Positions 57,186 through 64,000 of a stretch of 64,000 bases of DNA are shown here, in pieces. The DNA comes from Halisarca cf. caerulea (Eukaryota > Porifera > Demospongiae > Chondrillida > Halisarcidae), in assembly GCA_963170055.1 (NCBI GenBank), contig CAUJGJ010000002.1:2886346-2950345 (forward strand), in the 5' to 3' direction. The position numbers were made by a program, and so were the translations under genes. The notes beneath the pieces are model-generated. The model was not told the origin of the DNA, searched no databases, and saw only the letters and a list, made by a program, of their open reading frames with translations. Position 1 is the stretch's first letter. Each line of letters opens with the position of its first letter.

Positions 57186-57600
57186 TGTGCCAACACTGAC
57201 ATCTGCAGTGGTATATTATGCCAACACTGACATCTGCAGTGGTATATTATGCCAACACTGACATCTGCAGTGGTATATTATGCCAACACTGACATCTGCA
57301 GTGGTATATTAAGCCAACACTGACATCTGCAGTGGTATATTATGCCAACACTGACATCTGCAGTGGTGAACACTGACATCTGCAGTAGGTGCCAACACTG
57401 ACATCTGCAGTAGGTGCCAACACTGACATCTGCAGTAGGTGCCAACACTGACATCTGCAGTAGGTGCCAACACTGACATCTGCAATAGATGCCAACACTG
57501 ACATCCTATTGCCAATACTACATACTACTGCCAACACTGACATTTACAGTAGTATTCGTGTAACGTGCCAACACTGAGATCTGCAGTAGTATAATATTAT
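57185..57600. repeat. 31/25-bp minisatellite
   Basis: About 15 units sharing CCAACACTGACATCTGCAGT. The first block has a GGTATATTATG spacer (31 bp), the second a AGGTG spacer (25 bp), so two length classes arose from one core. Confidence 0.93.
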
Positions 57601-57765
57601 GTCAACACACATTTAATATTATTATTATTGTTTTAATGAAAATAGATGTACTAAGTCTGTACTGTAGTTATCAACACCCATACTACCTAGTTTGCTACTG
57701 ATGGAGTTCATAAGTTAATAGAGTCACAAGTGTGGGTGTCACATTGTGTTCTATATCAAAGCTGC

Positions 57766-60700
57766 TCACTGCAGTTTCAGTTTGATGTGGTGCCAGGCAT
57801 TGCTACCCAACCCGCGAAAGTTCCACACACTTGCCACTGTGTCCGGTTGTGAATTAAGGGACGTGTCCACAGCCTTGCACACAATCTCAATCTCCCCATT
57901 GTGGTCTCTGGGGATGGGAACATCTGCTTCCCACAATGACCACGCCCAGTTACGTTTCAGCTTACCCTCTGTGTGTGTCAAAGTGGCAGTTATCCATGTC
58001 CTCCCCCCATCAGTGGATACATCCACCCGATTCACTCCCCTACCACCACCACTATAAGCATATCCTTTGACCTTTACGGTTCCTTCCCCTGCGTTGAGTA
58101 CAGATCCATCTTTTGGTTCAGAGATTGCTGACTGTACTGGCATGTTCTGGATTGACATGGCTGAGGCATAATCTGCAGTTTCCGCTGTTGCGTTCGGAGG
58201 GAATATCTTGTAGTCCCTCTGCTGCCAGAAGCTTGGGCTCTCCACATCGCTGAGCCTGATACAAGACAGCCATTTGACGTTTCGAGCCCCAACTACACCG
58301 GGAACTATAACACGCAGGGGGTAACCATGGTCCAAAGGGAGGGGTTCACCATTCATCTCGTAGGCTAGCAACACATCTCCATCCTTATCCATAGCCTTCT
58401 CTATGGGAATGGACGCTCCATAGGGATCACCTTGGAGGTCTTTGTCAAGACCCTCAAAGTGTATGTGCTGAACAGTGGTGCTCCCTTCCCTGAACCCTGC
58501 ATACTCAAGAACATCTTTGAGCTTAACTCCAGTCCAGGTTGCATTGCTGATCGCAGCTGCACCCCAAGCCAACCCGCGTACAGACTTCACCTTAGACATA
58601 TCTGATCTTCTGTTCCCTCCGCATTGGACGGCTGCAGTCACAGTGTGCTGTTTGAACTTTGACTTTAAGTCACTCAAACTCAAAATCACAGTTTTCATAT
58701 TTTCTCCTGTGACTTTCAGTGAGTATCTCTTCAGATCCACATCTGGTACAGGAAGATGGTTTCTCACATAGAAGAGTGTGTTTGGAGTGTGGAAACTGTC
58801 GGCCAACAACTCCAGTGGAGGCTCTGCATTGAATGGCTTTTGTGATCTGACCACCATTGCCGGATGCCTGTGCTCCATTGGCTCGTTTCTGTAAGGATCA
58901 TGTGGATCAACCACTCCTTGCTGTGCATCCACTTTAACGTTACCAATTCTCCACTCTTCGAGGAGCTCTTCTGTTTCTGGGGTTTGGTGGTTAGCATACA
59001 TGCTCCAGAAAGGATCGACAGCATGTCCGGCAGCAAGGAGGATCTTCGGTCCTCCAGGGTGGGCATCAACGAACTCGGTAACATCATACACACCTTCCTT
59101 GTAAGTGACCCAGATCCCATCCTCTGGTATTTTGTGCTTAGCTACTTCCTCTTTAGTGTAGGTTGGCAGGCCCTCAATCCTGGCACCGGCACACACCTGT
59201 ATGAACATACGTTATGTACAGAACACAATTTACAAGACATTCACCAAACATGTACCAATTACACGAACTAACAGAATGATTTAATTAACACTACATAGAA
59301 GATTTAGTCTATACACGTAGCAGTACTCCACTAGTACACGTAGCAGTACTCTAATATGAATTCCCTCCCTACAAAAGCCATATAGCAGGCATTTTACTAT
59401 TCTAAACTCTTAAGAATTGTGACATATCGACCTCTTGTAAGAAATATAGCAGTACTCGACTAGTATATATAGCAGCTATTGACTAGTATCTCAGTAGAGG
59501 ACACTATAGTCACACATGGCAAAGTAATGTACACACAACACTTGATTAATCCATGCAGGCTTATAGTCCGCAGGGTTCTGTCCAGGTAATCTTCCAAGGT
59601 GGTAATCAAGTCAATCAATTCACAGCTAACACACATTTAAAGACCTACTTCTAAGTGTATCTTCCTATCAAAAACATCAGCGAAGGCCTTTTCAAGGTGA
59701 TAAGACTAACCATGAGCCTAATGAACTGTTTCAATCACAAAAAAATGGTTTTGAGAAGACTTTATTTACTATGCTTTGAAATCCTCTGGTTTCTGAAAAG
59801 TTAGAGATGGTTGGCCATGAATATTGCTGGTTGGACCCGACCACCACCGACGTGTAGGCAGAACCCTGAGTCCGCCCTATAGTAGGCCATTGAAAAAATA
59901 CTCTACTTGGAGCATACACTTGAGTGTAAGCTACATTTACAGACTAAATTCCATGCATTCTTTTGTAGAGTATGACCTACAAATACATCAAATGTCAGCC
60001 ATCTTCTTTATACTGCATGTACAGTTTGTCATGTGCTCTTGCTGAAACTCAGAAATATAGGGTGCAACCTAGCTACAGTCAAGCATACAGTCAAACCTCT
60101 TTACAAAGTCACTTGATACAACTCTCTCTACACAACACACATGTTGGAACTGTTTCACTGGTCTCTGTACAAAGCGTACTGTTTACAACAACAACTTGGT
60201 TATAACATAGATTATAGCAGCACAAAACAGTGGAACTAATGGTATTGTTGTAAACATTTTTGACTGAATAAAGTACATGTTATACAAACATGCACCTTCC
60301 TAGTGCGATACAGTACAACCGGTCTACAAATTTAAAGACCGGTACCACTCATGGCCCAACAAAGGGTGGTCTTTGTAGAGAGGTGTTCCTTACAAAGAGG
60401 TGCACTAGTATCACTGAGGTGGGTATTGTGTTTCCATGGGTCAACAAACAGTGGTCTCTATAGACAGGTGACCCCTATATTCAGGCATTCAGGTGACAAG
60501 CACTGCATCATATGTATATTGCAACTGGTAAAGATTCCCGGAGTCATACCTGCTTGGCCTGAATAATGGGGAGGCGAAATAGACCCTTCTTCCAAGCGAT
60601 CACTCCTGTCCCAGCTGCCACCAAGCACGCTACAGTCGAAGAAAAAACATGACTTTTTTGGTTATGTCTACGCTCCTCCGAAAAACTGGATAGAGATAAT

Positions 60701-60774
60701 GAAGATAAAACGCGCGGAGGATATCGAGCAACACGAGCAAGGGGGGCAGAGAATGGTTTTAGTCTAGTAAACAT
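57766..60774 (-). CDS. SUOX: Sulfite oxidase (SUOX)
   Basis: Mitochondrial intermembrane-space molybdohaem enzyme oxidising sulfite to sulfate with cytochrome c, the last step of sulfur amino acid breakdown. Two exons, 60550-60774 (start ATG at 60774) and 57766-59196, joined at CAG|GTATGA to ACAG|GTG in phase 0, give 551 residues (human 545). Exon 1 is a basic, Ser-rich presequence (MFTRLKPFSAPLARVARY) with a hydrophobic stretch. Exon 2 starts with a cytochrome b5 domain (haem ligands in HPGGP and YANH). The molybdopterin domain follows, with the cofactor cysteine in AAVQCGGNRRSDM and the conserved YEMNGEPLPLDHGYPLR and VPGVVGARNVKWL. The dimerisation domain has GGGRGVNRVDVSTDGGRTW. All key residues are present. 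A nearly intron-free catalytic region is also typical of vertebrate SUOX. Confidence 0.97.
59197..60549. other. SUOX intron 1
   Basis: About 1.35 kb. A pair of MITE relatives with CAGTCAAACCTCTTTACAAA-type ends lies at about 60085-60200 and 60310-60480. The segment 59740-59850 resembles the DNA beside the (CA)n tract at 15540-15650 (GAAATCCTCTGGT / GTTAGAG / TGGTTGG words), so it is another dispersed repeat. No coding exon seen. Confidence 0.5.
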
Positions 60775-60872
60775 AGCTATAATATCCAAGACAAGCTTAT
60801 CATTAGGGTTTTAGGGCTTCTATAAAATATTCATCCCGCAAGTCTAAACGATGTTGGAAGAGTCACGTACAT

Positions 60873-61225
60873 CTTAGTCTTGCGTAGCCGACCCGCACCA
60901 TAAAATGGCGGATAAACAACCCGCGACTACCATAGGGCTCTGACTAGGACGAGTCAATTTTAAGCATCTACATCTGATCGATGCAATAAACTTTATATGT
61001 TGCGCAATAACCTCCCCTCCATACCATTCATTTGTAACACATAAAGGAAGTCTCTCAGTCTCTATAATCTCCGTGGTCTCAGTATAATTGTATATAGTCC
61101 CCTCTGCCAGCCTCTGTTGGCTAGTCAACCTGCAAACCTTGAGTATAAATTTCTCTAGTCTCATCCCAGCCTTACTTCTACCTGCCATTTTATTCCGGGC
61201 AGAAGTGGGGCTGGGAACAAGACTA
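60873..61225. mobile_element. Longer element with TAGTCTTG / CAAGACTA ends
   Basis: The left end TAGTCTTGCGTAGCC and right end CAAGACTA match the TAGTCT MITE family, and AAAATGG/CCATTTT pair just inside. It contains a 104-codon minus-strand ORF (60874-61188, MAGRSKAGMRLEKFILKVCR) that I do not recognise. The ORF fills the element almost exactly, so it could be a degenerate transposon-derived reading frame or chance. It lies about 100 bp upstream of the SUOX start codon. Confidence 0.45.
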
Positions 61226-61966
61226 AAAGTCCTCTAATTGCAACCTGTACATGTATATCATGACCAGCTGGTGGTGCAGCTAGTATGTATGACTGGTGCA
61301 GAGCTATATACTCACAGTCTCCAGTTGTTATGAAAGTATTTATACATGGTCAAATTGTAAATGTTAATACTAATTCCAGCATATACAGCTGCATGGGGTG
61401 GAATGTATGTACTGTACGAACTCCTGTGTTGAGAGTATACTCCTGGCTCTATACCTTATGTACAGCAATGTGGATGGAAAATGACGTCACTGCATGGTAC
61501 TGTGTTTAGCAAGCTTAGCTACATTACCCTTTTGACTGCATTGCAGTTGCATGCTCAAACTTGGTTAGTAAGTACTGTCAAGGTCAACCCGAGTACATAC
61601 CAACCAAACCAAGTACTTCCTGTCAGGGGTGTTTCCAGTACTAGCACAACTGCAATATTATTCATGAGTATGTACTATCCCAGGTACACTTACCAACCAA
61701 TTTTGACTGAACTGCATTACATATAATATATATTACTCTAGTCACTATACATTCACCCATTGCTTGGAGCTCATGCAACTTGAGATAAGACCATACCAGC
61801 TGGATTGTGGGTTAGCAATTACTATATTATTATACATCGCACAACATGAACAGCGAAGACCCATAGGGGGTGTTCCAAATGCTTCAAATATTCACAGCAA
61901 GACCACTATTATACATTACAGTTTAGCATGTTAAATGCTGAATGCAAAATTTATGTACTGTGTTCC

Positions 61967-63955
61967 TCAGGTTTCTCCAGCCAAAGCCATAAGGATTCTC
62001 TTGTAGTCACCGCTAGTGTCACCCTGAGGTGGGGGAAGGTTGGAATGATGCTAAACCAAAAGGCATCAGCGATAAACAAACATAAACAGTAGTACACAGG
62101 GGGTAAACCATTGGTGAATAGTAGGAACAGTTGTAAGTACTAGTCTTGTGTAACGCAGATCCTATTCCTCCATTTTTATATGACGGCACTAATTGGTTGG
62201 AAAATGACATCGTATCAAAATGGAGGAATAGGGTCTGTGTTGCGTCAGACTATGTAAGTACAAGATAAACCATTGGTGAGTGGTACCAACAGTGGTATGT
62301 ATGTATGGTGTAAACCATTGGTGAGTGGTACCAACAGTGGTACATAGGGGGCAAACCATTGGTGAGCGGTACCAACAGTGGTACGCAGGGGGTAAACCAT
62401 TGGTGAGTGGTACCAACAGTGGTACATAGGGGGTAAACCATTGGTGAGTGGTACCAACAGTGGTACGCAGGGGGTAAACCATTGGTGAGTGGTACCAACA
62501 GTGGTACATAGGGGTAAACCATTGGTGAGTGGTACCAACAGTGGTACGCAGGGGGTAAACCATTGGTGAATGGTACCAACAGTGGTACATAGGGGTAAAC
62601 CATTGGTGAGTGGTACCAACAGTGGTACATAGGGGGTAAACCATTGGTCAGTGGTACCAACAGTGGTACGCAGGGGGTAAACCATTGGTGAGTGGTACCA
62701 ACAGTGGTACATAGGGGGTAAACCATTGGTGAGTGGTACCAACAGTGGTACATAGGGGTAAACCATTGGTGAGTGGTACCAACAGTGGTACGCAGGGGGT
62801 AAACCATTGGTGAGTGGTACCAACAGTGGTACATAGGGAGAAAACCATTGGTGAGTGGTACCAACAGTGGTACATAGGGGGTAAACCATTGGTCAGTGGT
62901 ACCAACAGTGGTACATAGGGGGTAAACCATTGGTGAGTAGTGGTACAGAGATTGTAGACATGTTCAAACTTTAAGGTTTGCACTAACCTTGATGAAGGAC
63001 CCAAGGGTCTTGTGGTACTTGCTCATGAACTCTCTCTTGATGTCTACCATGTCCACCTCGCAGCGTGACACCATCACACGTACCAGTGTACTGTCATCTG
63101 TTCCCAAGCCCTGGATGTGATCAACAGGTCAACATGCACACATGGAGGGAAGCTGGTGTGAAAGAGGTGAAAGCACAGAATGCGGGAGCTAGACACAAAC
63201 CAGGCCCACAGCCAGGAGGTTCAAGGTGTTCCATTGACCCCCCCCCCCCCCCCCCACTCCAACCAATCCTTTTATAGAAAAATTCAGCCTGAAAAACAAC
63301 TACGTTAGCAGATTTGGTGGACTAACAGGTTTGGCGGAATATTACTGGAGTTTCACTGTAAGGGGGTGTTAACCAGCATGCACATACCAAGACACACAAA
63401 GTAAAGCACAGAAATTTGATTAAAAAACAGTACAAGTATGCTCACAACCACACCCAAATGGGCATTACCTTCATAGATTTGTATAGTCTCTCAGCAAAGT
63501 AGGCAGACTTGTTCTTAACACATTTAACTGCAAGGAATAAACACGTATGTATGTATCACATGTATTGTACATTACACTGGTTAACCGAGCCAATTTCTGC
63601 CACAAACCACAGTGAATGTTATCTTTTTACCGTATGCCATGTACATGCTGGCCATGTACATACATAAAACAATGCACGTGAACAAGACAACATGCTCAAG
63701 TGTCTAACAGCCAATGTACCAGGGTAGAATACTTTTCACCTCTATAAAACAACCACTAAGTGGGGTCAAAAGGGAGCCCTTTTACTTGTATGCTGAGAAT
63801 GTGGATGGCACAATTTGATACAATTGTGCATCTGGCTACACAAGCCCATCCACCACAGCCATTAGACTAAGTAGCTCACCTATGGCCAGCATGCCATCCT
63901 CCAGGTCCCCTGACATCTCACGCTTGATCGACTGTTCAATGTCGTACTTGCACAC
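61967..63955 (-). CDS. Annexin family protein, C-terminal repeat; 5' part outside window
   Basis: Calcium-dependent phospholipid-binding protein. Four 3' exons are visible: 63880-63955, 63469-63527, 62988-63110, 61967-62023, joined in phase (1, 0, 0). They encode CKYDIEQSIKREMSGDLEDG, KCVKNKSAYFAERLYKSMK, GLGTDDSTLVRVMVSRCEVD, REFMSKYHKTLGSFIK and the end GDTSGDYKRILMALAGET. This is one full annexin repeat (the fourth) with the type II calcium site GxGT (GLGTDD) and the conserved TSGDYK...L end. The rest of the gene, including repeats 1-3, lies beyond 64000. Paralogue not assignable from this part. Confidence 0.94.
62141..62252. mobile_element. MITE of the TAGTCT family with 9-bp target duplication
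   Basis: Left TAGTCTTGTGTAACGCAGAT and right GTCTGTGTTGCGTCAGACTA are inverted ends; inner TATTCCTCCATTTT / AAAATGGAGGAATA is a perfect second pair. TGTAAGTAC stands directly on both sides, a target-site duplication. It lies beside, and interrupts the edge of, the 41-bp minisatellite. Confidence 0.85.
62230..62945. repeat. 41-bp minisatellite in annexin intron
   Basis: About 16 units with AAACCATTGGTGAGTGGTAC and CAACAGTGGTACATAGGG; the unit varies by one G, giving 40/41-bp classes. One degenerate unit lies left of the MITE (about 62095-62135). It fills the last annexin intron and creates long antisense and sense ORFs by periodicity only. Confidence 0.94.
63238..63256. repeat. C homopolymer
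   Basis: About 17 C residues in an annexin intron, followed by a MITE-end remnant (GGAGTTTCACTGTA near 63348). Confidence 0.93.
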
Positions 63956-64000
63956 CTGAAACATGGCAAAAAGCATTAGTAGTCCATAGAACTACAGTAC

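Larger units (their letters stand above)
56150..57765. other. Intergenic between GALNT and SUOX
   Basis: About 1.6 kb without a supportable exon. It carries a G run (56857), the MITE at 56994-57185 and the minisatellite at 57185-57600. The GALNT promoter must lie on the left side of this interval, close to two MITEs. Confidence 0.5.

Noticed and set aside
62189..63004. Overlapping minus-strand ORFs of 150-226 codons with MVYPLCTTVGTTHQWF repeats
   Set aside because: All three frames are open because of the 40/41-bp array in the annexin intron; the annexin exons splice over it.

Overview
The window is invertebrate metazoan nuclear DNA. The genes are split by many short introns and are separated by dense microsatellites, minisatellites and small DNA-transposon remnants. 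Very long TG/CA arrays and repeated TACGTAC-type words are everywhere. Gene content (APC/C, ER quality control, V(D)J-type nuclease, mucin-type O-glycosylation, annexin) is animal. An early-branching animal such as a sponge is my best guess, but the sequence alone does not prove it.

No long ORF dominates, so I rebuilt the genes exon by exon from protein similarity recalled by eye plus GT/AG junctions and reading phase. Eight loci result. On the minus strand, from left to right: ANAPC1 (879-19704, 3' end outside the window), MZT1 (20997-21309), SYVN1/HRD1 (21427-26894), DCLRE1C/Artemis (27378-33367), a ten-exon gene of uncertain identity with a repeat-built tail (37334-44695; tentative TOP6BL-like), a polypeptide GalNAc-transferase (46142-55909), SUOX (57766-60774) and the 3' end of an annexin (61967-63955, running off the right edge). 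The only plus-strand gene is a four-exon membrane protein resembling DUF445 (33577-37255). It lies head-to-head with DCLRE1C and tail-to-tail with the ten-exon gene. In every multi-exon model the splice phases join without a break.

The genes do not form one pathway. ANAPC1 and MZT1 both serve mitosis and are neighbours, but nothing shows joint regulation. Intergenic gaps are small: 117 bp between SYVN1 and MZT1, 209 bp between the DCLRE1C and DUF445-like start codons, 78 bp between the convergent ends at 37.3 kb.

Most of the remaining DNA is repetitive: at least ten minisatellite arrays, more than twenty TG/CA tracts, a flood of short elements with pogo/Tigger-like CAGTGGAACCTC ends, a second MITE family with TAGTCT ends and 9-bp target duplications, near-perfect palindromes, a tRNA-derived SINE inserted inside a minisatellite, and two copies of a repeat carrying a hammerhead-like core. 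Some (GT)n tracts directly form the 5' splice sites of real exons.
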